From NCBI RefSeq assembly GCF_004342685.1, contig NZ_SMBZ01000015.1:1-64000 (forward strand): 64,000 nt of DNA, written 5' to 3'. The notes beneath the pieces are model-generated. The model had not been told where the DNA came from, did no database searches, and saw only the letters and a program-made list of their open reading frames with translations. A program made the position numbers and the translations under genes. This DNA comes from Sphingobacterium alimentarium (GTDB lineage Bacteria > Bacteroidota > Bacteroidia > Sphingobacteriales > Sphingobacteriaceae). Shown one piece after another: positions 38,322 to 48,111 of this stretch; the first letter of the stretch is position 1; each line of letters starts with the position of its first letter.

Positions 38322-41300
38322 TTATTGAAATAATATTCTCAAATTGAATCCAAAATAGGTGTAAGAAGTTGCAAATGTCTGCGATGTATATGGACGGATG
38401 GCATTGCTATTATAAAATAGACGAATGTTAAATAAACGATTAATGGTATAATCCAAAGAAGGGTTGAAAGTTAGGCTTTTATTACCGCCTGTGATCTCTT
38501 CATAACTTACTCCGGTGCGGTACATCCCGATGCGGCGATCGTTCAATGCAAAATCCATCCGGAAATTCATGTCATTTTTCCAATTGCGATCAGCGAAAAT
38601 CTGGAAAGGCAAACGGGCATTGAGTTTACGATAGCCTATTCCGGCGATATAGGACTTTTCTTCGAGGGTGGACAATTGGCTGTTTTCTAAGCTTAAACTG
38701 ACATCCCGACTTTTTCTGAATTCGGAAGACAGGCTGAAATTGTTGGCAAATCTAAAATCAAGACCTATCAATGGCAAGAATCGATCAGTTAGGGTGATTT
38801 GGGTATATTGATGTTGGGGTATAAAATTGTTGTTTATATCTCTTACGAATGGAAAATTTTCTTCTCTCTGGAAAAGTGGATTCGAATGATAGTTAACAAT
38901 ATTATAGACCCACGCCGCGTACGATGGTCTAATAGGAATTTGCTGTTGACATAGGGATTGAGACTGGATAATTGGTAAAATATCGGATCGATAATGTAAA
39001 GGGCCATATGCGCGCGGTTATATACGTAGGTCAAGTCGTTGAATAAAGCGTGCTCGGGGAAAAGTTGCGGTGTAGGCGCGATCTGCCAACCCTGAGCATT
39101 GTTGATGGTAATAAAGCTAAAATTATTTTCAAAATCATCGAGATAAGCTACACCTGCTTCATCATTTTCTGCATTCAGTGTTTTGGTGTATCCGTATCGA
39201 GCATGTGCGAGTTTACCATAGAAACTTATTGTAGACTCTTCATTGGTTTTGAGGAATGGCAACTTGTCCAGCAAGCGTGTGAGCCATGGCGTGGATGTGG
39301 AATAATTTATGTCCGCACCCAGCATGGTATTGGAAATAGATTCTGCGCCGACATACACTTTTTCCGAAAATGGTCGCTCATTCATTTTCATGAATGTCGC
39401 TCCAATCATTAAATTCTTATTAGGGATATAATCCAATCTTCCACCTATAAAAGTCTTTTGTTGAGCACCAAAAATTGCATTATCGTCAATTTGCACACGG
39501 AGCGTATTGTTATATAAAAGATACGCCGGGTTTATAATTCTAAGGGTGCCGGATTCATATTCTATGCTGTAATCTGTATTTTCTTGCAGCAATAAAGCGC
39601 CGGCATAAACCTTTACCCTATTGGGCTGTAGATTAAAAACTCCTAACTGATGTTCTGTAGTATGATTGGATTGTACAGTCCCCCGAATGAAATAGCGGTC
39701 TTTGTGGCTATAGTTATATTTGGCTTCGGCTTGAGTAAGGGTATATAATTCGGGAAAAGTATAATTCTCTGCTAGCTCTGGCTCGCTGAACTGATTTTGC
39801 AAGTCTATACCCAAGGGCTCGGTGTGTGGAAATATTAACTTTCCTGCTGTATTATCAATGGTGATGCCGTCTATAAAATCGAAAAAACCATCCGGACCCA
39901 TGGAGTTGTTTTGTGCCAATCGATCTAATCCCGTAAGTTCAAGCCAAGATCTGTTTGCTGTGTTTGTTCCTTCGAGGATTAGCGGATTCTCTGTGGCATT
40001 TTTAGTGTCTGTTCTTACGATCTGTATACTCATATCCTGCTCGCGGAGGTGATTGCTACCTAATGCATAAATATTTTTCATCATTAACTTCCACGTAGGT
40101 AGCCTGGTGTTGAGCGTTTCATTTTTGAGGAGTTTTGTATATAGAAATTTAGGATTTGAGGCATCAAAAGGAAGATCCGTCGACAATTCGCCGACCTGAT
40201 AATCTTTGCCGTTGGCCGTATAACGATAGGCAACTGCTAAGACTTGATCCTCAATGAGGGGAAAGTTTAAGGATATGTAGCCTAATTTTCGGTGTACACG
40301 AAAGTCTTGACCTTCTATTAGCTTCTGTGCTGCGCTTAATTTGACATAATTGTCGGTGCCATCACTGGTACTGAAAAAAGAATTGACAAATCCGCTATTC
40401 GGATCGCGACCATTTTCTGCGAGAAGGTCCAACAGATTATTGGATGCTGAAGGTAAAGAGGTATTTGGCAGTACGGCGCCGGGTTGACTCACAATGGACG
40501 AATTGTAAGGAGTATGTTCTGCCAAATCCAACAGAGCTAGAATATCCCGTGCACCTTCGCTGCGGTTATTTCTATTGGTTACCCATATTTCAATTGTAGT
40601 AATTTGTATGGGAGATTTTATAAAAAGTGCATTTTCTAAACTTTTGTTATAATGATCCCGAAAATATTGCGCGAGAAAATAATGTTGATTTGCTTCATAA
40701 TCGCTCAGCGAAATATTGATTTGCTGTTGGGATTTCCCCTTGGTAATGATGATTTCCTGTTTGTCGGCACGCTTTTGTGATAGTACGCCCGTAAAGTTTA
40801 GTTTTCCAACGTGGAGTTGCGTTTTGATTCCAAATAAGCCTTCTGTGCCTCCCAGCAATTGGGAACGTGTGGTGAAATTTACATTGCCAATTTCCAACCT
40901 TTGTAAGATGTCATCGGGTTTGCCGAGGTAGTCAAATTTGATTTGATTCTCGAAATCAAATTCTCCTTCGGAGCTGAAGTTAGCGGTCACCTGTCCACAT
41001 TCACCTATTTTTCCAACCAAATTGAGGTTGAAATTTTGCTCAAAATCTAAGCCCCATAGCTTACGATGCCGCTCCCTGAGGTGCGGATTTTCGCTGCTGC
41101 TACGTTGAGCCATTACGGCTATATCTACATTTCCTTTGGGTACGAGATCAATTGCATTTCCTCCAAATATGCGCTCAAAAGTGGGACTACGAATGATGGA
41201 TAGGTTGTAAAAGTTGATTCGATAAGGGCGCAGGAGTAGTAGTCGTATTGTTATTGGTCTGCCAATTATTTTTCTTAGTCACATGGGATGTATAAGTGCT

Positions 41301-41585
41301 GAACTGCTCGCGATTTAAGTATTAAGTGCTAAAAATACCGTTCGATCTCTGTGGATAAATTTGAAATAATTTGCTTTGCGGGTGATAGCTATATGCTGTA
41401 GCAAAACGCGTCGAATCGTACGCAAGGGGAAAAGAGTACTTATTTTTTAAAATGCGATGCTGAAACCATGAATATCGTAAAGTATCACCTAAAGAAATAA
41501 ATGATTGGGCCTTGCTCACACAGCATGGCAAGATAAAAATCACAAATAGGCTCAAGAACCGTAGATTCTTCAAGGTTAACGCCAC
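38322..41585 (-). pseudogene. sprA: sprA pseudogene (type 9 secretion outer-membrane translocon)
   Basis: SprA is the very large (about 2,300-2,400 residues) barrel that forms the type 9 secretion channel. Here only about 1,080 codons remain. The 5' part (41585-41325) encodes a signal peptide and the start of the mature region. It stops at TAA (41322-41324) but continues in the same frame with YLNREQFSTY. A frameshift between about 41190 and 41280 restores a frame with ERIFGGNAIDLVPKGN and then 756 codons of SprA sequence. Near 38850-38960 an out-of-frame junction skips the central barrel and resumes with the C-terminal end (ITLTDRFLPLIGLDFRF to the final LRILFQ). The neighbours ruvA and maeB are its usual ones. 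Confidence 0.88.
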
Positions 41586-41709
41586 AAGGTACCGTCGAAT
41601 ATAATTGGTTAATACACTTATAAGTATACGATTTCTTTTAGGAAATACAAAGTGCTGGATTCACTATTTGCACAGGAAGCGCAAAAGATGTCGGAGAGAC
41701 TGTTCATTA

Positions 41710-41743
41710 AAAAAGGGATGCCTATTTGGCATCCCCGTGTGTT
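41710..41743 (-). terminator. Terminator after ruvA
   Basis: An 8-bp GC-rich stem (GGGATGCC at 41715-41722 with 41728-41735) is followed on the minus strand by six T residues. It closes the maeB-ruvA transcript upstream of the sprA remnant. Confidence 0.8.
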
Positions 41744-42328
41744 TTATAATTTTTTCAAGGCCAGCTTGATCATTTGTTCGACTGTCAGTGACTCGTCCGT
41801 CTGTACGATGGAAGAGAGTACTTTCTCGACTTGGTTTTTGGCAAAGCCTAACATCACCAATGCCGATAGTGCTTCGTCAGGAACCGATTGTCTAGCTATC
41901 GGTAATGGCAATAAAGCATCATCACCTTGCTTTTTCAGTTTATCCTGAAGTTCTAAAATCACCCGCTGTGCTGTTTTGGGACCAATGCCTTTGATTTTTT
42001 GAATCAAAGCGACCTGACCATTTACAATCGCGGATTGTATCTCCTCGGGTGTACTTGAGGAGAGCATCATTCGGCCTGTATTCGGCCCGATGCCCGATAC
42101 TGAAATCAAGTGGTTGAATAAATGACGTTCGCCTTCAGTCGCAAAACCATATAGCGCATGCGCATCTTCTCTGACCTGAAAGGAGACATACAATTTGCAG
42201 TTTTCCTGATCTTTGATCAGCGAGTAAGTTGTCAACGAAATATGGATGTGATATCCAATCCCGCCCACCTCAAGAATGACATGAGTAGGGGCTTTGAATA
42301 CTAATTTGCCGTTGAAGTAATCGTACAT
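41744..42328 (-). CDS. ruvA: Holliday junction branch migration protein RuvA
   Basis: RuvA binds four-way DNA junctions and recruits RuvB helicase in recombinational repair. The 194-residue protein has the OB-fold domain I (MYDYFNGKLVFKAPTHVILE), two helix-hairpin-helix motifs in domain II (LISVSGIGPNTGRMML and KIKGIGPKTAQRVILEL) and the C-terminal domain III (DEALSALVMLGFAKNQVEKVL). All parts are intact. It is 3 bp after maeB. Confidence 0.97.
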   Translation of the reverse strand: MYDYFNGKLVFKAPTHVILEVGGIGYHIHISLTTYSLIKDQENCKLYVSFQVREDAHALYGFATEGERHLFNHLISVSGIGPNTGRMMLSSSTPEEIQSAIVNGQVALIQKIKGIGPKTAQRVILELQDKLKKQGDDALLPLPIARQSVPDEALSALVMLGFAKNQVEKVLSSIVQTDESLTVEQMIKLALKKL

Positions 42329-42331
42329 TTT

Positions 42332-44605
42332 TTATCGTTTATCGTGAGATTGTGCATCTACTACCGCAATCGTGACCATATTTACTATTTCACGTACAGA
42401 GCTATCCAATTGTAATACGTGTACCGGTTTATTCATCCCCAAAAGAATAGGTCCAACCGCTTCCGCATTACCCACTTCTTGCAACATTTTGTAAGCAATA
42501 TTCCCAGATTCCAAATTTGGAAAAATCAACGTATTGGCAGCTTCACCATTTAGCGTGCTAAAAGGGAAATTGGATTTCAATAAGTCGCTATTCAATGCAA
42601 AGTTGGCTTGCAATTCACCATCCACAATCATGTCTGGATGATTTTTGTGTAAAATGCGCACTGCTTCACGTGTTTTAATGGACGTAGGACCATCATTTGC
42701 ACCAAAGTTGGAGTACGATAATAAAGCGACGCGAGGTTTTACATTAAAGCCACGCACTGTTTTTTCTATTAATACAGTGATATCCGCTAGCTCTTCTGCT
42801 GTAGGGTCCACATTTACCGTTGTATCTCCAAAGAATAACGGACCTTTTTCAGTCAACATCATATACATACCTGCTATACGGCTTCCCGGTTTAGCACCAA
42901 TCACTTGCAATGCAGGCTTGATTGTAGACGCATAATTGCGGGTCAATCCTGAGATTAGCGTATCGGCATCCCCAAATTCTACCATGCTGGCAGCGTAGTA
43001 GTTTCTGTTGGTAATGAGTTGTTTAGCGTCGAATTTTGACAAACCACGGCGTTGACGTTTCTTATATAGATTCTCTACATACTCGTTGAATCGTGCTGTT
43101 TCTGATTCTTCGCGCGGATCAATGATAGTTACATCATTTAATTCGAACGCATATTCATCAATTAGATTGCTGATTTTGTTTTTATTACCCAATAAAATTG
43201 GAATAGCAATTCCTTCTTCTTTGACGATTTGCGCTGCACGCAATGTTTTATAGTTGTCCGCTTCAGCAAATACCACCCGTTTTGGGTTGTTTTTTGCAAC
43301 GGCAGAAAGATGGCGCATAATGCCATCATCTTTACCTAATCTTTTGCGCAACTCCTCTTTGTAAAGATCCCAATTCTCAATTGTTTTGCGTGCTACACCA
43401 GATTCAATAGCAGCTTTAGCTACGGCGATTGAAACTTCTGTAATCAAGCGAGGGTCTGTCGGTTTAGGAATAACATAGTCTGTTCCAAAGCGAAGATTGC
43501 TTGTGTTGTATGCTTGGTTAACTTCCTCCGGTACTGGTTCTTTAGCTAGTCGTGCGATAGCGTGAACAGCCGCGATTTTCATGGCTTCGTTAATAGCTGT
43601 CGCGCGCACATCGAGAGCACCGCGGAATATGTAAGGGAATCCTAATACGTTATTTACTTGATTCGGGAAATCCGAGCGTCCTGTTCCCATAATAATATCA
43701 TCACGAGTAGCGATAGCCAAGTCGTAAGCAATTTCTGGGTTAGGGTTTGCCATAGCCAATACGATAGGTTTTGCAGCCATCGTTTTTAACATATCGGCTG
43801 TAAGCACATCTGCTGCAGATAGTCCAATGAATACGTCTGCACCATTCACCGCATCTTCCAATGTATGTATATCACGGTTTGTAGCCCACTCCGCTTTTGT
43901 TGGATCCAGGTTTTCGCGGTCTGCACGAATCACCCCTTTACTATCCAACATGACGATATTTTCTTTTTTTGCACCTACAGCAACATACATCGCTGTACAA
44001 GAGATTGCGGCAGCACCAGCACCATTCACCACAATTTTGACATCCGCAATGTTTTTTTCTTGCAGTTCACAGGCATTGATCAAAGCGGCTCCGGAAATAA
44101 TTGCCGTACCGTGTTGATCATCATGCATCACAGGAATATTCATCTCCGCTTTTAGGCGTCTTTCGATTTCGAAACACTCCGGCGCTTTGATATCTTCTAG
44201 GTTAATACCTCCAAAAGTAGGCTCCATAGCTTTGACGATTCTCACAAATTCGTCTACATCTTTGGTATCTAGTTCTATGTCAAATACATCTATGTCGGCA
44301 AAAATCTTGAATAATAAGCCTTTTCCTTCCATTACCGGCTTACCCGCTTGGGCGCCAATATCACCCAAACCTAATACTGCAGTTCCATTACTGATTACGG
44401 CTACTAGATTGCCTTTTGTCGTATATTTATACGCATCTTCAGGGTTGTTGGCAATAGCCAAACAAGGCTCTGCCACACCTGGAGAGTACGCTAATGATAA
44501 GTCTCTTTGCGAGTTATAAGGTTTTGTAGGAACAACTGCAATTTTCCCAGGACGTCCCATTGCATGATAATTTAGGGCATCCTTTTTTCTATTAATATTG
44601 CTCAT
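42332..44605 (-). CDS. maeB: NADP-dependent malic enzyme with phosphotransacetylase domain (MaeB)
   Basis: MaeB oxidatively decarboxylates malate to pyruvate, making NADPH. The 757-residue protein is the hybrid form: the malic enzyme domain (1 to about 420, with YSPGVAEPCLAIA, the VMHDDQHGTAI segment and the NAD-binding VVNGAGAAAI) and a C-terminal phosphate-acetyltransferase-like domain (about 430-757, with RVVFAEADNYKTLRAA, GDTTVNVDPTAEELADI and the final LD.SVREIVNMV). The C-terminal domain is regulatory in characterised homologues rather than a transacetylase. It is co-transcribed with ruvA. Confidence 0.96.
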   Translation of the reverse strand: MSNINRKKDALNYHAMGRPGKIAVVPTKPYNSQRDLSLAYSPGVAEPCLAIANNPEDAYKYTTKGNLVAVISNGTAVLGLGDIGAQAGKPVMEGKGLLFKIFADIDVFDIELDTKDVDEFVRIVKAMEPTFGGINLEDIKAPECFEIERRLKAEMNIPVMHDDQHGTAIISGAALINACELQEKNIADVKIVVNGAGAAAISCTAMYVAVGAKKENIVMLDSKGVIRADRENLDPTKAEWATNRDIHTLEDAVNGADVFIGLSAADVLTADMLKTMAAKPIVLAMANPNPEIAYDLAIATRDDIIMGTGRSDFPNQVNNVLGFPYIFRGALDVRATAINEAMKIAAVHAIARLAKEPVPEEVNQAYNTSNLRFGTDYVIPKPTDPRLITEVSIAVAKAAIESGVARKTIENWDLYKEELRKRLGKDDGIMRHLSAVAKNNPKRVVFAEADNYKTLRAAQIVKEEGIAIPILLGNKNKISNLIDEYAFELNDVTIIDPREESETARFNEYVENLYKKRQRRGLSKFDAKQLITNRNYYAASMVEFGDADTLISGLTRNYASTIKPALQVIGAKPGSRIAGMYMMLTEKGPLFFGDTTVNVDPTAEELADITVLIEKTVRGFNVKPRVALLSYSNFGANDGPTSIKTREAVRILHKNHPDMIVDGELQANFALNSDLLKSNFPFSTLNGEAANTLIFPNLESGNIAYKMLQEVGNAEAVGPILLGMNKPVHVLQLDSSVREIVNMVTIAVVDAQSHDKR

Positions 44606-44634
44606 ATTTGTCTTTTCTGAATCTACTTAGTCTA

Positions 44635-44642
44635 CAAAAGTA
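44635..44642 (-). promoter_or_regulatory. maeB promoter -7 box (TACTTTTG)
   Basis: TACTTTTG on the minus strand matches TAnnTTTG and lies 29 nt upstream of the maeB ATG. Confidence 0.5.
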
Positions 44643-44676
44643 TTATTATATTGTAATAAGGACGAAAAATTTGCTA

Positions 44677-46098
44677 TTATTTTAATGAATTTAATAAGGT
44701 AAACATACGCTGACGCATCTGTGAAGCACCTCCATTATAGTTGTATACCAAAAGTGTGAAGGTGTATTTTTTTCCATCCTTGGCCGTATGATATCCTGTA
44801 TACCCTAACGTTCCATTGATTGTGCCGCTTTTCATGCTCATGTCGTTGTAAATCGGTAAGCTGTTATTGAATTCGGTGAACCATGGTCTTTGAATAGCAT
44901 AATGCATAATCCGGTTCATAGCTTTGCTGGTGATGTTGTTTTGTGGTGATAGGCCTGAACCATCTACAATATCTAACTCACTACTTTTTATATTTAATCG
45001 CTCTTCCCAATATTTTTTTACATACTGTGCACCTTCGCTTGTGCTTGTTTTTCCACCACTTCGATAGGCAATACTTCTCAACAAAGCTTCTCCGTACAAG
45101 TTTATACTTCGTCTATTGAACCAATACACAATTTCGTGTAGGGGTGGCGAAGTATGCGTGTCCAGATCCACACCTTGATTGGGCACTGTTAATCCTTCTT
45201 CGATGAGGCGCTGACCCGTCGTAATACCTTCAGCAATGTTAATACTGTCCGTAGCTAGCGTTTTGGCTAGATTAAACGCCAAATCATAGGCTGGATCGGG
45301 TAGAGATATTTCAATCGTTTTATTCAAGTCCTGGCCGTAGGTGCCACGTACAACAATCTTTTCGCTATATGGAGCAGAATATCCATACACGTTATCTCCT
45401 GAACCTTTTCGACCTACTTTTACCTGATTAATGATCTTTAGGTAGGATAAATCAGATGTTGTGTTAGCAATCGGTGCAGACGAATTTATTGTACCGGGTT
45501 GAAAATTGAGTCCGGCGCTATTTTCACGCCAGTTTAAAGAGGAGATACCCGCTCCATAATAGTTACCCATATCGGTCCATATCCAGCCGCCTGGAACATC
45601 TATCCCGCCATACATGCTGTCGTCCGCGATAATTCGTCCCTGAACAGATTTAATGCCGGCATGAAGAATAGCGTTTTTCCATTTCGCTAATAGGACTTCT
45701 TCTTTGGTATCTGTATAGCGCGAACTCCCTAAGGTTGGATCTCCTTCTCCATGAATGATAATATCACCATGCAAAATACCCGTAGAATCGATCTGACCGG
45801 CATAGAATAATTTGGTCTTGTATGTGAAGTCTTTACCCAATATGTCCAATGCCGTAATCGAAGTTATCACTTTGAGAGTAGAAGCGGTAGGTAAGCCTAC
45901 ATTTGCATTTTTCTCCAATACAACTTCTCCAGTTTCACTGTTTATTACATGCATAGTGGCTAAGCCATTGCTTAATGAATTGTGATTTGCAAAAGTGGAA
46001 TAACTTTGATCCAACTTCTGCTTTATATTTTGAGCAACTAAGTCACTTGTTGCGGCAAGTGTTAGGCTTCCAGCTAATAGTATTGAAAGTATTTTCAT
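44677..46098 (-). CDS. dacB: D-alanyl-D-alanine carboxypeptidase/endopeptidase (PBP4, DacB)
   Basis: A periplasmic low-molecular-weight penicillin-binding protein that trims or cuts peptidoglycan cross-links. From the ATG at 46098 it has 473 residues, with a signal peptide (to about residue 22, ATSDLVAQ). The S13-family triad is present: SxxK at Ser73-Lys76 (TASTLKVIT), SxN in ISSLNWREN (near 200) and KSGT in MKSGTINGT (near 425). The frame starts formally at a GTG at 46128, but that is in the promoter region. The gene is monocistronic. Confidence 0.94.
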   Translation of the reverse strand: MKILSILLAGSLTLAATSDLVAQNIKQKLDQSYSTFANHNSLSNGLATMHVINSETGEVVLEKNANVGLPTASTLKVITSITALDILGKDFTYKTKLFYAGQIDSTGILHGDIIIHGEGDPTLGSSRYTDTKEEVLLAKWKNAILHAGIKSVQGRIIADDSMYGGIDVPGGWIWTDMGNYYGAGISSLNWRENSAGLNFQPGTINSSAPIANTTSDLSYLKIINQVKVGRKGSGDNVYGYSAPYSEKIVVRGTYGQDLNKTIEISLPDPAYDLAFNLAKTLATDSINIAEGITTGQRLIEEGLTVPNQGVDLDTHTSPPLHEIVYWFNRRSINLYGEALLRSIAYRSGGKTSTSEGAQYVKKYWEERLNIKSSELDIVDGSGLSPQNNITSKAMNRIMHYAIQRPWFTEFNNSLPIYNDMSMKSGTINGTLGYTGYHTAKDGKKYTFTLLVYNYNGGASQMRQRMFTLLNSLK

Positions 46099-46117
46099 AT
46101 TAAATAATGTATATGCA

Positions 46118-46125
46118 CAAATATA
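46118..46125 (-). promoter_or_regulatory. dacB promoter -7 box (TATATTTG)
   Basis: TATATTTG matches TAnnTTTG and lies 20 nt upstream of the dacB ATG, giving a leader of about 13 nt. Confidence 0.5.
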
Positions 46126-46244
46126 CACTTTCCAAAAATAGCTTGGGATGTACAGTTTTTGTAAAAAAGCTACTCATAAACAGGGTTGAAATACAAATTT
46201 GGATTTATAAATGTTTAACTTGCACTATTAATTACAAATAGAGT

Positions 46245-48020
46245 ATGTCACACTTAGAGAGATTAACACAGATAAGAGCGGCTATGCGTAGCCAAGGAAT
46301 TGATGCATATATCATTCCTTCTTCTGATCCACATATTAGTGAATATCTTCCAGAGCGCTATAAATGTATCGAATGGGTTTCTGGATTCACAGGTTCCGCA
46401 GGCACCTTGGTGATTACCCAAGACTTTGCAGGCCTTTGGACTGATGGTCGTTATTTCGTACAAGCGAACGAGCAGCTAGCAGGGACAGGCTTTGAGTTGG
46501 TAAAATTAAAAATTCAAGGTGCAGCAGAATATGCGGACTGGCTAGGCGAAACATTGTCGGAAGGTGCGCGAGTGGCTTTTGACGGTAATCTAGCTTCATT
46601 ATTAGTGGCGCAGACGGTGAAGTGTGCCCTTTTGCCGTTAAATATTCAGGTGGATGGTCATGTAGATTTACTTTCGGCGATTTGGAATGACAGACCTCCG
46701 CTTCCACAAGTGGATGCTTTCTTATTGGATGAATCTACAACAGGTCAATCTACGGAATCCAAATTGGCTGCCGTACGTGCTATTTTAGCTAAAAGCCGTG
46801 CAGAGAGTCATTTTATTTCATCATTGGATGATGTAGCTTGGTTATTGAATATTCGCGGCCAAGATGTGCCTTGCAATCCTGTTGTGTTGTCTTTTGTGTA
46901 TGTTTCGACAGAGCAAGCTATTCTTTTTATCAAAGAAGGTAAGTTATCCGCAGAAGCTGTATCCCAATTGAATGCAAAAGGTGTTGAAATTGCGGACTAC
47001 GAAGACGCGTTCAATTATGTAAAAAATATCAACACTAAATCTATATTACTAGATCCTAAGCGTACTTGTTTTGCAGTATATGACAGTATCCCTAAATCTG
47101 TCCAAATTATTGAAAAAATTAATCCTTCGACTTCGCTGAAAGCGATCAAAAATGAAGTGGAAATCGCGCATATCCGTCATACTATGGTGCAGGATGGTGT
47201 GGCCATGACCAAATTTTTCAAATGGTTGGAAGAAGCACTCGGTCAAGAGGAATTGTCGGAGATGTCCATAGCGGACAAGCTTGCAGGCTTCAGAGCCGAG
47301 CAACCGGGTTTTGTGGATGTGAGTTTTAACACCATCGCTGGATACTTGGATCATGGTGCACTACCACATTATCATGCTACCCCGCAAAGCAATTATACCT
47401 TGAAACAGGAAGGTTTGCTTCTTGTGGATTCAGGCGGTCAATACAAAACTGGTACGACAGATATTACCCGTGTAGTGTCTCTCGGAAATATTACTCAGGA
47501 AGAAAAGGATGATTACACGATGGTGTTAAAAGGGACTATCGAGGGTAGTCAGGCCATATTTCCAATGGGCTCTAAGGGATATCAAATAGATGCTATCACT
47601 CGAAGACCGATGTGGGCCACATTACGTAATTACGGTCATGGCACAGGTCATGGAATCGGCTTTTTCTTGAATGTGCACGAAGGGCCACATGTTTTCAACC
47701 CTACGAATGTGGATGTTGCCATCGAAGAGGGTATGATTACGTCTATCGAACCGGGCTTATACCGTGAAGGCAAACATGGGATACGCATAGAGAATTTAGT
47801 ATTGGCTACCAAATACGACAACAGTATTTTTGGAGATTTCATGCATTTTGAGACGCTGACTATATGTTATATCGATACGGATTTGGTAAATAAGGAACTG
47901 TTGGATCAAGTTCATATTGATTGGCTGAATAATTATAATCAATGGGTGTTTGATCAGTTGTCCCCGAAATTAAGTACGGCAGAGGCAAGTTGGTTAGCAA
48001 ACAAAACCAAAGCTATTTAA
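46245..48020 (+). CDS. Xaa-Pro aminopeptidase (aminopeptidase P, M24B)
   Basis: A metallopeptidase that removes N-terminal residues preceding proline. The 591-residue protein is the large three-domain form: two creatinase-like N-terminal domains (1 to about 310) and a pita-bread catalytic domain (about 315-530). The metal ligands can be read in LLVDSGGQYKTGTTDITR (two Asp), GHGTGHGIG (His), EPGLYREG (Glu) and IRIENLVLA (Glu). No signal peptide is present, so it is cytoplasmic. A hairpin terminator follows the stop. Confidence 0.95.
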   Translation: MSHLERLTQIRAAMRSQGIDAYIIPSSDPHISEYLPERYKCIEWVSGFTGSAGTLVITQDFAGLWTDGRYFVQANEQLAGTGFELVKLKIQGAAEYADWLGETLSEGARVAFDGNLASLLVAQTVKCALLPLNIQVDGHVDLLSAIWNDRPPLPQVDAFLLDESTTGQSTESKLAAVRAILAKSRAESHFISSLDDVAWLLNIRGQDVPCNPVVLSFVYVSTEQAILFIKEGKLSAEAVSQLNAKGVEIADYEDAFNYVKNINTKSILLDPKRTCFAVYDSIPKSVQIIEKINPSTSLKAIKNEVEIAHIRHTMVQDGVAMTKFFKWLEEALGQEELSEMSIADKLAGFRAEQPGFVDVSFNTIAGYLDHGALPHYHATPQSNYTLKQEGLLLVDSGGQYKTGTTDITRVVSLGNITQEEKDDYTMVLKGTIEGSQAIFPMGSKGYQIDAITRRPMWATLRNYGHGTGHGIGFFLNVHEGPHVFNPTNVDVAIEEGMITSIEPGLYREGKHGIRIENLVLATKYDNSIFGDFMHFETLTICYIDTDLVNKELLDQVHIDWLNNYNQWVFDQLSPKLSTAEASWLANKTKAI

Positions 48021-48023
48021 ATA

Positions 48024-48056
48024 AAGAAAAGCTATCCTTAAGGGTAGCTTTTTCTA
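48024..48056 (+). terminator. Terminator after aminopeptidase P gene
   Basis: A stem (GAAAAGCTATCC pairing with GGGTAGCTTTTTC, one mismatch) with a 4-nt loop ends in a five-T run, just after the stop codon at 48020. Confidence 0.75.
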
Positions 48057-48111
48057 TGTTTAATCCATAAATAATGATATATTTAAGCTGCTATATCTAC
48101 AGTAGTAAATC

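Noticed and set aside
38843-41113. Treating the 756-codon frame as an intact independent gene
   Set aside because: SprA-like sequence continues upstream of its first ATG and the C-terminal part lies in another frame, so it is a fragment of a broken gene.
41586-41709. Small frames in the gap between the sprA remnant and ruvA
   Set aside because: No start/leader combination or similarity; the gap probably holds the old sprA promoter only.
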